DNA from: Callipepla californica brunnescens
Taxonomy: Eukaryota > Chordata > Aves > Galliformes > Odontophoridae
Length of the DNA: 64,000 nucleotides
Direction of reading: 5' to 3'
NCBI GenBank assembly: GCA_023055505.1
Contig: JALIRH010000019.1
Span: 1,054,001 to 1,118,000 of the forward strand
Part shown: one piece after another, positions 38,101-53,100 of the stretch
Layout: every line of letters begins with the position of its first letter
How positions within the stretch are numbered: position 1 is the first letter of the stretch
Position numbers and translations under genes: made by a program
The notes under the pieces: generated by a model
The model's database searches: none
Told to the model about the DNA's origin: nothing
Seen by the model: only the letters and a program-made list of their open reading frames with translations

Positions 38101-41100
38101 CACATTGCTAATATAAAATATTCTCTGCAACCATCAGAAGCAATCTTCTTTGCTAAGCCATTAATGTATAAACTTAAACCCGGTTTCTAGTCTTCACCTT
38201 ATCTGGACTGCAATTGCACATCTTTCTCAGGATGTATCTATTGATCATAAATCACACTACTGCAGGTTGAGAAATTCAGTTACACAGCAGCCCATCTCAC
38301 CACTAACAATATGTAGAGCAGACTAAGTTATTACCTCTAAAGCATTTAATTTGGACACACCTTTTTAATTCAATGGACTACCTATAGAGCACAGAATTCA
38401 GGAAGTAGAAATGCATTACTGGCATCTTCAACATTAAGTCTTAGTATCTACAGTTGTAGATCTTTTTTAAATGCTAAACAAACCAAGTAAGCATCATCAA
38501 CATGCATAAGCCTTTGCCAATCCCTTTTCCTTCGGTCTCCCACAAGTCAGTTTGTATCTCATACATTACTGATTATTTTCCCTCTCTTCCTCCCACCCCC
38601 AGTATTTCTTCTCCTTCCCCTCAGATCCTTCCACTATCCCAACAAAGGAGGCATCTGTGGTGTTTCCTTAATGTTTCCTTTCCCTAAGCTCCCTCCCAAG
38701 CTTAGTTCTGCAGCTTCCTTTGACTTTTATGAGTTAATGTATCTCAGCTATCCTTTCCTTTCGGATTTATGAACTCAGCACATGAATTCATGAGTTTTTC
38801 TTCCTCTAGAGCCACTCCACAACAGGCCCTTCAGTTCTTTTTTCCAGCTGTTCTCTAACTTTTATTTTTATTTTTAAAAGATTACTATCTAAACCACTGA
38901 ACTGAAAGAGAGGCTCAAAGGTAAAATTCTGTTAAGTCCTCCTCAGAATTCTAGATCAGCTTTAAAAAGCAACAAAGACAAAATGCTAATAGAAATACAC
39001 TCAAAACTAAAAAAAATTCACACAACAGAATAAAGGAATAAGCATGCAATCCAGAACGTTTACCTGAGTCTTCACTATCATAGCAAGTCCTACTATACTG
39101 CTGTAAATCCACTTGAGGGGGCAAGTCTTGTGTTGATACTGGAGTTCCTCTTGGATCAGCATACAGCAGCAGTAAAGGCTGATAATGACCCTTAATACAT
39201 TTTGTCACAACATCTTTCCATTTTGGACCAATCTGAATTAATAACAACCAAAAAAATATTAATAAGACTTTGTCATAATTTTCTGCAATAAGGTCTCTTC
39301 TCCCCACCCACTTTTTTTTTTTTTTTTTTTTAACTGACATTCTTTAACTCCTTCTACATCCAATACTGAGGAAGACACATCAAGACTGCTGGTCACATGC
39401 TGAAATATACTTCAAGAACATTACTTCTAAAATCTAACTGTAAGTAAACCATCACTTAAAACTGGTGTTTCCATTCCTCTGAGACTCAGCTTATCTGAGA
39501 AAAAATTATCACTTACAACATCAGCTGGTCAAGAACACATTTGGAACCCAGTGGAACCAGCTCAATTAAAACAAAGATACTCACCATTTCAATGCAATTA
39601 TAATTTTTGCTAAAACTGTAACTACAAAAATAACCCCCTTTCATTCCAGAGGGTTTGGTTTTTTTGTTGTTACTGGGTTTGGTTTTGTTTTAATAAAAAG
39701 CTATCCATCCCTTCAAACATCCAACCTTTGCATCTGTCAAAACAAAAGACCAGCTAACAAAGTTATTTAATCCTTTCACCACCATAAACAAAATGGACAG
39801 TAAGAAAAAAATTACATCTCCAGAGTTACAGCAAATTTAAGTCAAATCTAACCACTTGTGAACCTGTTCTGCTGTGAAAATGAACTCCACAAGCATTTTG
39901 ATAAGTAATTATCATTGCCATACCATCTCAGAAATCTTCCCCATGTACAAATACAGACTTCATTACATCTACTCTAAAAAAAAATTGTTCCATATGCAGT
40001 TAACTCAACAAAAGCACTGCAGTACCTATCGCTGGCAGCTTTGCTGCAGACAAATGTGACCAAGAACAAATGGAAGAATTACAGTTTTCCCTCTGAGACT
40101 GCGCTTGGCACAACTACAAGAGAAAACTTTCCTCTCTCATGTTTGAGCCTCCTTCACTAGAAGGAATAAAAGGAAAGTGGTGTGAAATAAAGTAAAACAA
40201 ACTAATGGGATGTAGTGACACCGTGCCAAGATCCAAGCACTAGTATATGGAATGTCAAGGACTTCATGCTTGGTGAAAAGAAAAGAAAGGAACAAACAAG
40301 TGGAAAATCTGTTGTTGGCAGCAACTACCAGGGAAGATTGGCATCTAGACAGTTCAATAAACAACCCCCAAAGCCCACACTAAATAGCAACATTGCTCCT
40401 CAGCAAGGGAAAGAGATGCATGTTAGCCTTGTGCACAAACAATAGGTTTCAAACATGAAAGCAAGAACACAACAGAACTAAGAATAGGGCGTTTCTGAGA
40501 TATCTGGTATGCTTTACTCATGAAAAGGTGCAAAACTATCAGTATTGAGTGGGAAAATAGATTAAATTTCTCAAAATCTTTAAAGAACAGTAAGGATCTG
40601 TGCACAAGTAGTTAGCAAATTTCAAAGAGACTTTTTATTTTCCTACCTCTTTGACATGAGCATCATCGAAGTACATCCATTTACGAATTTTAGTTTGGAA
40701 GAAGAAAGTAGAGTAATGTTTTCCATAGTAACAAATCATTCCCACCAAATACAGCTCTGAGTGTTTTGCTCTGTCATCAGTTACTCTGAAGAAGAGCTTC
40801 AAGAAGGGAGATAAAAGTGAAGGTCAAAGATCAATAAAATAACACAGCGTTTTATACATTGCCCTATGTTTGAAGACCATGAAATACTTTATAGAGGCAA
40901 CAGTTTTTACTTCAAGAGACAGAGAAAATAAGACAATGAAGTCTAAAGTAATTAACTAACAATTCAAAACAATTCAAGAAAGAGACATAGACTAGGATCA
41001 GACTATCAGCTGAACAGGTGCTCAAGAACTGAGTCAGTCTTGAAGACTAAAAATCCTTAGAAGCAAACTATGCACTGAAAGAAATCTATGCTCTCTGATT

Positions 41101-44100
41101 CCATGAAATACTACTTAAATCTATTATTTCCTTTTTACTTCGTGGAAATGATGCAGCTCTGACACTAAACAGCTGGCATTTATTTTTGAATCATGCAGAC
41201 TCCAATTTAAGATAATATGTTTATTTCATCTTTTACATTATATTATAGGTCAAAAGAACTTGTTCCACATGAAAATCTGTTCTCTGATTATAATTGTCCA
41301 TATTATACTTAAAAATATACTGCAGTAATTTTTAGTGCATTTAGTGCCTTACTGTGCAAGTACTGCACTTCCAGAATCACATTTTCATTAACTTAACTTG
41401 CTTTAAGTATTTTAATGTAGTATTTCAATGCTACAGTAGGACACAGCTACAATTCAGTATACAAACAATTCAGCATTAAAAAATCACCTCATTTAGATTA
41501 AGTAAATCTTCTAAAAGACAAATCCTATGGATGCTGTGCAGTAATTAATTTAACTTATCAGTCAATCAAGCAATGTCAGCCATCATCTCTGAGTCTGCTC
41601 GGTTTTAACTAAGTCCCAAGCATTACAACTACATGCTTAAAAGGATAAAGAGTTAAATGACCATGAACTATACTTAATAAATAGTAAACTTCTGCTCTTC
41701 AAATTGAAAAGTGTACAAATTTTAAAATACAAATTTAATTTGTATTTTTAAAATCAGCACAAATCACAACTTAAAATTCTCTTATACTTCTATAGATGTT
41801 TTTATTCAGACAAACTGTTTTCTGGAGTATTTTTTTATTTTCAAGAACCATACACAGTAATTAAATAAAGTTGAGAATATGCAACTGTACTGGTACTTTC
41901 ATAATTTTCGAGAAGCGTTTAGAAACAGATTAGATCTTTGGAGCTGCCCTATACTTACAGAAGCTAAAAAGATAAAGGTGGCAACTTTTTATTTTATTCA
42001 ATCCATTACTGTGAATTACTATGAGAAAAGTTGTGTGTTTGGAGGTAATTAAAATGCATAGATTCCTCTGAAAGTAATGTTTCCCACCAATTTCTATGAA
42101 AACTATAACAAATGCAAATAAGATGACAGCACACTGATAGAACAAATTCTCAGCTACAAAATACAATTTTTCAACCTAGTCACCACCACCATTAGCTATG
42201 TATTTTCTCCAGCGATGAACAGGAGCCTGCATTCTGTACTTCTAAAAATCTGCACCAGAGGAGGTGACCAACTGTTACTGTTGCTACTGCCTCAGGGTGC
42301 TGACACCCACTGTTTGGTTGCCATAAACATTCAGCAAGCATTGATGAATGGCAGTGGGTGTCATTTTTTTTTTGCTGCACAGAGGAATTTAGTGACACAC
42401 CTTTGCTCTACATTTCCATATCAGACACCATTTTGTCAGACTGACCCTCTGCTGCCATCTGTCACGCAGCAACAAAATGTAACAAAACACTGGCAGGAAG
42501 TGATACCTCTCCATCTCCACTGTCATACCACCACATCCAACTCTGACATCATGGGCCAACATTCAAAAGAGGAGGCATTAGTTTCAGAGCAGGCCTCATA
42601 AAATACTCACATCTCCCAGTTTAAGGCAAGTGCCCAGGCTGTGAATAACATCCTCAGCCAGATCAGAGTGGTCCGAGTCCCAGACCAGGCCAATAGTGAT
42701 GATCTGTGGAGAGTTCATCAGCACACGACGAATCCGTATCTTTTCTCCACAGTTACTCTGAGAAATTAAAAACAAAACATTCAAAATAAATCTGTTTATG
42801 GTAATGTTAGTGCTAGGCATTAACAAGCAAATTTAAAAAGTACAGATTCCGTGGCAGATCTTCATTGCTTATTTCTTGTTTTGTTTTCCTTTTTAATACA
42901 GCTATCACTACTTATCAACCAGCCACCTCCCCCAGTCTGTACCCAGAGCACTTGTCAGATATAAGCTTGCTTTTGAAGTTCACACATTCCTCAGTGGTTC
43001 TTCCAATTCATTATCTGTTGGAATTGTAGGCATCTTTAAATTATCATGAAAAAAAATCACTATTTGAATTAAGAGATTATCACTGTAATTCCAGCAAGCA
43101 GAGAGTTATCTTTTTACTACAGAAACCAATTTGATGAAGTCCCATTAGAGCACTGACTTTCCCCCTGGAGTAGGTCACCTGCTCCTCATGAAAAAGATCC
43201 CAGAAAAAAACATCTTCATGATGAGAATAGCTGCTCATCTCTATGTGAACAGTTTCAAAATTGAATATTATCATTTCTGACACTACAGCTCTGGAGGAGA
43301 TCATAAAGAGCTCCTTCCCTACAACAGTTTAGAAAGTTAACCAAGTGCATGTGTGGTTGTGGGTTTTTTTTTCCTTGATTCCAGATAGAAAGTTAGAAGA
43401 TTATGATGCTTACATGTAGATATCACACTTTTATATTAAAGATTATTCCACACGTTTTGCAACAGACATTCAAAGTATAAGCAATTCTGTGGATTACCTC
43501 ACCAAAATAGATGAAAAAGACAAACTATCTTACTCTCAAATAGTCACCATCTTCGCCTCCCCTACAGCACTTTTTGCAAGATGGGAATGATATGAAATCC
43601 TAAGAAGTCATGCAAATGAAGCTTCTATTAGTCCAGCCTTAGCTAAACATCAGTAAGAATGCTTCCTAAATAAACAAAGAAAGGGTCAGCAAGAACTGGC
43701 AAGCAATTTTACCCAGCTGATTATTTCAGTAACAAACCAGTTCATGTTGAAAAAGAGCAGTCTTAGCCTTTCTACTAAGTAATCATGTTTTAGTTATTAA
43801 ATATCTTTGACTTGTGTTGTTGTTTCAAATACGAACATCTTCATTTTCCTTACTCAGATAAGTAAAACCATATATTTACTAATATTCCAACTCCCCCACC
43901 CCCCACCCCCCCAAAAATAAAAGAAGTTTAATATTTGAATGGAAACTAAAAGTGAACGTTTCAGTGTTAAACACTACAGAGGGCTGGTGATGAGGGTGAG
44001 GGAGGTAGTTATAGAATGGAAAGGCTTACAGCAGCCCCAGGGAATGGACACACAAGCCATTCCTGCTAGAGCCTGTTCTGATAAACTTCAGGCTCATGAG

Positions 44101-47100
44101 GTATTGAACAGTAGCATTACACAGATCAACAATTACACAGCTGTTCCCTGCCCTAACTATTAATCAATATGTAAAGAAGGTTGATGATGGCTTGGCTGCT
44201 CTTACTTATTTAAGGCCCTGGATCTGAGTACACCCAAAATAATAGGTAGAAGAAGATATCAATCTTGTTTTAGAAACAAATCAAAGCCTTATGATTTGAA
44301 GGAAAAAAAATCACAAATGTTTTCTCAAAACCATTTGTATTTTTCTTAAGCTAATTGATGTATGCATTTAATTTAGTCAGATTTTGTTCGATTTTTATTG
44401 CATAACAGGATGGAACATTTTTAAGAACAGTAGCCTATGCTTAGCATATACAGTAGTTGTTTTTAAAAGGTTATGTACCAGTGAAATGCAAACTATCATT
44501 CACTTTCTGGTCAGCATCTCTCATACTCAATAGTATACCTCATTCAGAAATTCGAAACAATATTCCCTCTGATTTTTTACGATGGTTCCTGCCTTTGACA
44601 TAGCTCTTGCAGATATACTGGGCAGCCTAACTACCCTCACCACTGGAATAACTTCTGACAGTAAGAAGTGTCTGTTCTTTTCTCTTCCCCTCTGATCAAC
44701 ATTTTGGGTACACGATGCAGGCACAGTATCAATAGTAAAATTTATTCTAACCAGAAGATTTTGAGGGAATTTGAATGGAAGGTTAACCAGGCAAAACAAC
44801 TGACCTTCTACACGCAATTACAGTAAGTGGTGCCAAAATTCTACTACTTGTGCCACAGAATGGTACTACTGGGAAGATTCTTTAAGAAGTGAGTACATCT
44901 CTTCTCATGTTTTTATTGCAGATGGCACACACTGCTTTCATAGGAAAAAGAAATCACCAGAGAAACTGGATGAATTTCTGGAACACTCTTTCTAAAAAGC
45001 CTCACTAATCACTACCAACATGCAGATCTCCCATAAAGAGAAAATCTCCACATTCTCTTTTATTTGTGTTTCTTTAGATAAGGTCTGTGAAATTTCCTCG
45101 TACGATAAAAGAAGAGTAATTGCTGTTTCGTATGTTAGCATTGGAGGCTTCACCAATCTTCAGTGTGGCTGAACATCAAACACATGATAGATACTCTAAC
45201 AGCAACAGAATTGAACTGAATAGAAACAAATTGTGCACCCATTCCCTGTGGGCAATTTAGACATTTCCAATGTATTTCCCTCGATCACCCTTCCTGTGGA
45301 TTCTAACTTTCTAAAAATACTCATTTCCTTATTTTCCATCCAATCCATGCCAGTTAAACACTTATCTCTCTAGTCAAGGAAGCACTCAGCACACCAGGAG
45401 TTCTTTCCTTTTCTTCATTAAATAACTGAGAAGTACTGAATTCAAATCCAAAGAAAAATCTCATCTATCCTTTTTCTGATAAGCATTTTTCAAGATTCAA
45501 TTCATTGGAATGATGAGTTGAAAATATATATATCAGTGTAATCTGTTAACTCTTTTGTCCTGTCTGTCCTGCTTGGAAGAAAACTAAGTATACTAACCGG
45601 ACAGTTTCTGAGGTCTCCCATAGTGCTGGCATTCTGTAGTAGCTCTCCAAACATATCTGGAGTGGGTTTCTCACGTCTCTCCAGCATACAAATAGCTTGA
45701 TTGCTTTAGTATAAAGGATAGGAAACAAATTTTAACGAAATATAAAAGCACAAAACATAGTAGAAGTGCTTCCCTGAAAAGCTGAGAACCTTAAACATTT
45801 TTTTATATTTAAGGCTGTAGTTCAGAAAAATCATATGATTAAAACTGCTTCCCTTCAGCAACCACATTAACAAGTAGCACAGTAAAGCACATCCTCACCG
45901 AGGAAACTACAAGTGAAAAACAGTACAATATTCAATTGATTTTACCATCCAAGTTAAATGAAAAGTAACAATAAGTACAAAAGAATACTAATGGTCAAAG
46001 TACTCTTCGTGTGTTTTAAGAGGTAAAAAAAGAAAAAAGTAGCAGCTTAATATACCTTAAGAGGTAAATAAACATACTACTCTTTTGGGGGATTTTTTTT
46101 TTTTAATATGTGCAACTGAACATTTGAGTTTTTTTAATATGAAGTACTGAAAACAGTTTACATGATTATTTTGCTGCTTTTCTAATAAACGGCAGGTAGT
46201 GGCCGCAAGGAGGAATGAAGTCTAGATTTACATTACTCCCAATACACTGGTAGTCGTATCTTTTAACAGATCTGCAGGAGAAGAACAACTAACAGTTTTC
46301 AAGAAAACCTTTTGGGGCTCTGCCCCTTATGCAGGACAACAGAGTTTTTCATCCCAATCAAAATTTCAAGACAGAAACAAACAACATCCTTGTCTCCAGT
46401 ATGTTATGGCAGATTTTAACTGAGCAGTAAGGATGAGAAAAATCAGCTTCCCTCCTCTACAATTCATTCAGGAGAACTGTAACAGAACTAGAGCAGCAGA
46501 TCCTTTAATGAAAGGTCATGGCAGCCAACTAAAGACCAAGTGTTATATCCATCTTTAGCATTAACAAGAGTAATCAAGGAACTAAGACTCGTTAATCTTG
46601 CTCTACTACCTGGGGAGACAATGGACCAAACACCCTTGGAAATCACCTTGTCATAAGAATGATAAGAAGGTGAATGTGAACTGTCAGGAGATTTACTGCT
46701 GACAAACTATGCATGACTAAGTTGATGAATTCCTATCATAATAAGATAAACTCTGTAGATAAGAGGAGAACAGTAAGTATAATTTGGTCTCTAAGCAAAA
46801 TTCCTGAGTCTTCCACAGAGGCCTCATCTGAACTACTTTGTTCAGGTCTGGGCCACCAGCACAGGAAAGATGTGGAGATGAAGCAGGTCCAGAAGAGTGC
46901 CAGAAAGATGATCAGAAAGCTGGAGCAACTCTCCTATGAGGAAAGGTTAAGGAAGCTGTGCTTATTTGGTCTCAAGAAAAGAAGACTTGAAGGAGACCTC
47001 ACTGCAGCCTTCCAGTACTTGAGAGGAGTTTATAAGCAGGGGGCAAAAAAACCAACCAACCAAACAAACAAAACCAACACAGTGATAAAGCTCTGGAACA

Positions 47101-50100
47101 GGCAACCCAGAGAGATAATGCAATTTCTGTCCTCAAACCTTTTCAAAACTCAGCTGCACAAAACCCCGAGCAGCCTGATCAAGCTTTAAGTTAGCTCTGG
47201 TTTGAAATATGAAATAGAAAAGACACACCAAACCATGCCTAAGTTGTTATCTTCAGTTCCACTAAATCCTTGTGCCCTTTGTAGTGGTTATAAAGGCTCT
47301 ACCAACTCTGAACAAATCACATTCTGGACTATTAGTGTTATGAAGGTAAAGATTAAATGGCAATGTTAATATAAATAAGAGAAGTTCTCTTCCCTGTTAA
47401 AAAAAAAAAAAAAAAGATAATAATTGAACTCACCAAAGCGAGGTTGTGGAGATGTAATGTACCATCTGGATGAAAGGTAATGGGTCAGAGGTGGCACCAC
47501 AGCTGGTACAAACACACTAAAGAGAAAGAAAAAGTAACATATGGCAAGATTTTTTTTTATGTGGTCCATGGCTACATATAACTTCAGATTAAAATATGAA
47601 ACTGAGAAGTGGTGATTTGTATAAAACACCCATCAACATCTCACCTGTTCAAACAAGGTCATTGCAAACTTCTGATGTGAAACACAATGTGGTGCAGTGC
47701 AAATATCCTCCTTTGTCTCATCCGCAATGTGGAAGTGAATTCGCATTAACAGGTTTTCCTAGTCCAAGAGACAAGAGTGAAAAAGTATCAAGCAGTTTCA
47801 CATATAAAAGAAAATGGCACATCTGATTTTTAAACACTATACCAAATCACCATTTATTTTAATTACTGGTACAGCTAAAGATTCAGTCACTGATCACTCT
47901 GCCCAATAGTCAAAACTCAATGGATTTGACCAAATGTAGCAGACAGAACAGCTCCACAATTTTACATCGGATGAGGTTCTCCTCATCAACACCAAGTAAC
48001 CCTAAGACAGTTTCTATACTACACAAGAGTTTCAAAATATGGTAAATAATCTACATTCCATGAAAGAGGGGAAAACTAATACAGAAGTAGACTAAGTTCC
48101 ACATGGACCAAAAGCACAAAGTTTTCTAGACAACACCATCTGTTTTAAAGCTCTGAGGATTTATTTTCCTTTTCTCACATTGCTAGCAACATTTAACTGG
48201 GACCAACAGCAATCTTTTGCCTTTTCTTCCAGCAGCAGTTTTCACCACCAGCATGAGCTGTATGGATGGTTGATACAGGTTTGCAATAAAGATTCATTAT
48301 TAGGCAAAAACAGGTTCTGTCCTAGGACACTCTCCTCTTAACTTAGATTCTTAAGGTCTTCTTTTGCCACTTAAATCTCTGCCTTTTCTGCCCTAAAGGT
48401 TAAGTGAAAAACTTTGGAATTATCTCTGCCTTAAAGCTTAACCTCAAAAAAGAGCTCCTACCACTTTAAACCACCTTTGTTTCAGTACAATTAACCTAAC
48501 AAACGTGACTGTGCTAACTCCTCTTGTAATATTAGGTGAGCTATTTAGATTAGATTTCTCAAGAAACAAACTAAATCAGAAGTTTCCACTGTACTATGTA
48601 CAAACCTCTGTTCATCAGCTGCACACAAAGCTTTGACAAAACAGGCTCATCTCTTTTATTTCACTTTGAGGCTTTATTGTTAGCATCTATGCTTTTCTAC
48701 ACCATCACTCTCTCGGTCATGGCATCCCACAAAAATAGGGTAGCTTGGGTAAATGGTGGACCTTCACCAATATCTTTATCTATATAAAGGCTATAAAAGA
48801 AGACAAGCAAGCAACTTCAACGGATAATTTTTGGTTATCTTTCAGTCATACTCACAAAACATTCAGCAGCATCATCCATGATGCCCAGCTGGAACCGCTG
48901 CTCATCCTGAAACGTCTTTGCAAGAGCTGTGCGTAGGGCATCTGAAGGCAGCACCTTCTCACTGCTACACTGAAACTGGTTGAAGATACCCTAGGAAGAA
49001 AACAAACAAACAAAAAGTTTAATCACTGTATTTTCAAGCACATGACGACTAAGTTGTCTGAAAACAAACAAGAAGCTTTTAATTCATGTTGATCAAGTGA
49101 TAAAGATATTTGTTCTGTAAAGGGACTACAATGAAAAATCCTAGGGGTTTCTCCTTTGAAACTGTTATCTCTTTTCCTGATGCTTTCCTTCCTTTCCCTT
49201 CCTTTCATAGAGGAAAAGAAGAGAGACTTTTGGGAGCCCAGGGCTAGATTCCCTGCATGATAATCATCCTTACATCTTCCTCCAATACAATGGACACCAA
49301 AACTTCTTCACTTTTTACTCCTATATTCCCAACTTGACTTTCTAACTTCACATCAGTAGCATTCTTCTTACACATGCCTTTTTCTCTCCTCTCTCAGACA
49401 AAGCTTTCCTAACTTTTCAACCCACAATGTGTTGTTCTCAATCTTTCAGGAATTTAATAAGCCTAAGCAGGTAAGAATTAAATGATAACTGGGACAGCAT
49501 AAGGAGAGAAAAATGCATTACATAAACAGCACTTCCTATCTATGGCCAGCTGCTCATTTGCTTCCAGACACCTGTTATTTTCAGACCTGCATATATCTCA
49601 CAGCTCATCTGGGTAATGACTTGCAACAGATAGTTCTATAAAGAAGCATTACTACCTAAAGTGTGAGTTACATGCATGGAAGTTCAACATATATTCCCAA
49701 CTGAATAAGCCCCAACTTTTACTGCCTGAGTGTGTATAATCTCCAAAACATTTTCTGAATCATTGATTTTCATTGTGCCCTCCCACAAAAAGAGAGTATG
49801 CAAGATCCTCTGTAAGAAAAAATTTCTAGCCCTTATTTTCCAACTATTCTTACTCTAATTTTTATGACAGTTTTTATCAGCGTTGATCTAAAAATTTTGT
49901 TTACCACAAAAACTTTCCACACAACTTTCTTAAAGAACACACAAAAAGCTTGTTCTTACTGTAATTAAAACAATATCTTCAGTTGTTAATTACTTGGCTT
50001 TTCTGCCTTCTAGACAAGTAAAAGAGAATGAGAAAGCTAGCTTCAAAGTGGTTTGTTGGATTGGTTTTCTTTCCAACCTGTGATGAGAACCTGTTGCAGC

Positions 50101-53100
50101 ATTCATTCCTGTGTTACTTTTCCTTTTAATTACTGCAAGGTTCTCTCCAGCATTCTTAGAATCAGTATTCATCGGAAATAAAAAAACCTGAATCTTTCTC
50201 TCCTTTAACTGGTCTTATTTGCTTCTCATCAGGAACTGAACAGGTGAGCTGGAACACCTGCTAAATTCAGCTGCTTTGAGGAAGCTGAAAAAATATCTGC
50301 ACAGCCATACAAACGAATTTGTCTGCTTCATTCCTGCCTATGGAAATAGTAGAATTTATAATGTTGACAGATTATCTAAAATGATGTAAAACGTGCATCT
50401 CTCTTCACTGATGTTTTTATTCTGGTGGTGTTTCCATGTTTATTGATGGATGAGGGCCCACTATGCTGAAGACAGTAGCTCTTCTGATACTACATTAGAT
50501 ACCACCTTTCCTCAGCTACCTAACATATACGTGTATGAAAACTGAAACAACATCCAAGTCTGTTCTTAACAATCCTGATTCCAGCTTCTGTCACACTGAC
50601 AACAGAGCAAGTTCCTCATTGCATCAGTACATTTTCCTTATTTCAACAGACCCCTAAAGACAAAAGCAATGAAAAAGAACTCCACCCTATTTGAGCTCTT
50701 CCCCTTAAGGGATTTAAGAGTCCTTAGAACTATTCATGACTGTGCTTCAGAAACATGTTCATTCCAGTTATCATTGGTCTCACTTCATAGATCTAGAAGC
50801 TGAGGCACTTGCCTGGCAGCTTAGGAGGCAACTAAATGGTGGGGAACTGATGGACAAGTCATGGTCTGCCCCTAAGAGCTCAGACATGACTGCACTTCTG
50901 GCAGGGGGAGAATCAGCATGGGCTCCTAACGAACTAAAAACAGAAGCCACCAACCAACCATATTTCAGGAAATAGCATACTTTTACCTGTAACATCCATA
51001 ACAACTCCTATAAAAAGACTCAGGAACAAAAATGTGATCCTGATGGTAATAAGCAGCTCTTTGAGTTTTCCAGAAGACCTTCCATTAATTTTTTTTTTTT
51101 TTTTTTTTTTTGCATCACAAAATAATTGCAGCCTTCATGACATAAAGCAAAGAACAAAAACATCTTTTAGTAAACATAACAGCCAAGAATTATGAAATCA
51201 GTTACCATAACCTTAGAACAGAAATAATCCAGTAACGTTAATAAAATTCTTTACATAAAATCAAGCAGCAAAAGACAGTGAATACAGTGTTGTTGCTGTT
51301 TTTTTAGGGTTTTTTGTTTTTGTTTTTTGCTTTGGAAGGCTCAGAGGAAGATAAGGGAGTTGTTTCCCCTTCTTATTTTTCAAGAGACATTCTTTGCTCA
51401 CCTTTTCTTCAGAGCAGGTCTTTCTTGTCTCTCAGACATAGATGGATAGGTGTGGCACTTCCTGCTATTTCATCATTTTAAGTTATCTAAGTTGAATCTC
51501 TCTCCTTAATTTCAGATCTTGCCCTTGAGTTACACTGTTAGTCACTTACATATGTTCCCCATGCCGGTCTGAAAGCCAGCTGGGTGCACACCAGGAAAGC
51601 ACTGCTGGTCCTGCTCCAGGAGTTTTCAGGACACCATTTATCCAAGTGCTTCTGGAGCTTAATGGGAGCTTCATACATGAAACATTCAAACTCTGTTCCC
51701 TTTCAAAAGCTTCTTCACCTGACAGTGAAAACCTCATTAGTGTATTCACAGCACTGATGTTGTCCCAAAATGGCCACGTTCCACTACAGCTGAGGGTATC
51801 CTTAAAAGCCACAATACAAAGACACTACTAAAAGCTTTTTGAACAGAAGTCTTTCCTATTTTGCTACTTTTCAGTATCCCAAATCAGAGTAGCAGAACTG
51901 AAAAAATATATTTTTGAACACAGATTATATATATCCAGGCTTAACATAAAATGTGAGCAATTCCTAATATTGAATCAACAACAGTACATGGATTTCTATG
52001 CTGATGATACCTTCTTGGAATGTTGGAAGTAGCCAATACAGAAGAGTATGAGCATGGGATTTTTCAGACAGGATGGATGTTTTCTAGTAACACTGCGCTC
52101 CTGAGCCCTATTTACATAAAAAGAGAGCTGTCTCTTTCGCTCTCCCTGATCTCCTTCTCTTACAGATTTTCAAAGGTCTTGAAAGAGTAGCACAGACAGC
52201 AGAATTAGGAAGTACAAATGATCCTTAACAGAAATAAATTGCTGAAGCCAATCAAGTCGCATCTGGTCCACGTCCAAGTACTATGTCAGGATCAGCTATA
52301 TTCTTCACATAGTTGGTCTTATGCCAGCTTGCTCAGGGGCATCCAAAACTGGAAATTCCTTAACCACTCCAGGCAATCTGTTCCAGGGCCCAGCTTGGTT
52401 TATTACTATTAAAGCGGCTATTTCTTAATTTCTAACTGGAAGCTTTCTGTTATTTGTACGACAGGTTTGGGCTTTTGACATCTGTCAGAACAGGGGATTG
52501 CTGTGTCAGTGCTCTCCCAGAATAATCTCCTCCAGTTTGGGAAGTGTAGGAATCAGTACAAATTTTCTGAAGTTTCAAAGGAAAACAACTTACAGTTTGA
52601 GACAAAGAACCCTTATACAATTAAGTTAAAACCTGGCTTTCTTCTTCAGATTTCCAAAATTCTCATGCATTATCATAAAATGACTTGTCTTTCATTTGGT
52701 TAGAGTGTAAGACAGTCACTATTCTTCAAGGTAGTTCAGGGATTGATGTCTTAAGACTTCCTATTTCAGCTACGCAGTCTTGAAAGTAACTGAATTCCCT
52801 TCCCTCCTCTAAAGATCTGCTCCAAATTATCTCTAATGGTGCTTGCAATTCACTGCCTCCTTACTAAAGTACTCAATTTAGTTAGGGTACGTAACATCTG
52901 CAATGTGTACCTGCCCAGACTGATGGAACAAACCTACACTTAGCAATAACTATGGAAACAGACCAGTGTCCATTCACTATAAATTCAAATTCTGTTCTTG
53001 CCAGCTTTCTGAGAATCAATTATTCTCCTCCAGCACTGTGCAGAAGATCCTTCTGAACTGAGACGGCACTGCAGATCCAGCATAATGATATTTCTTTCAA

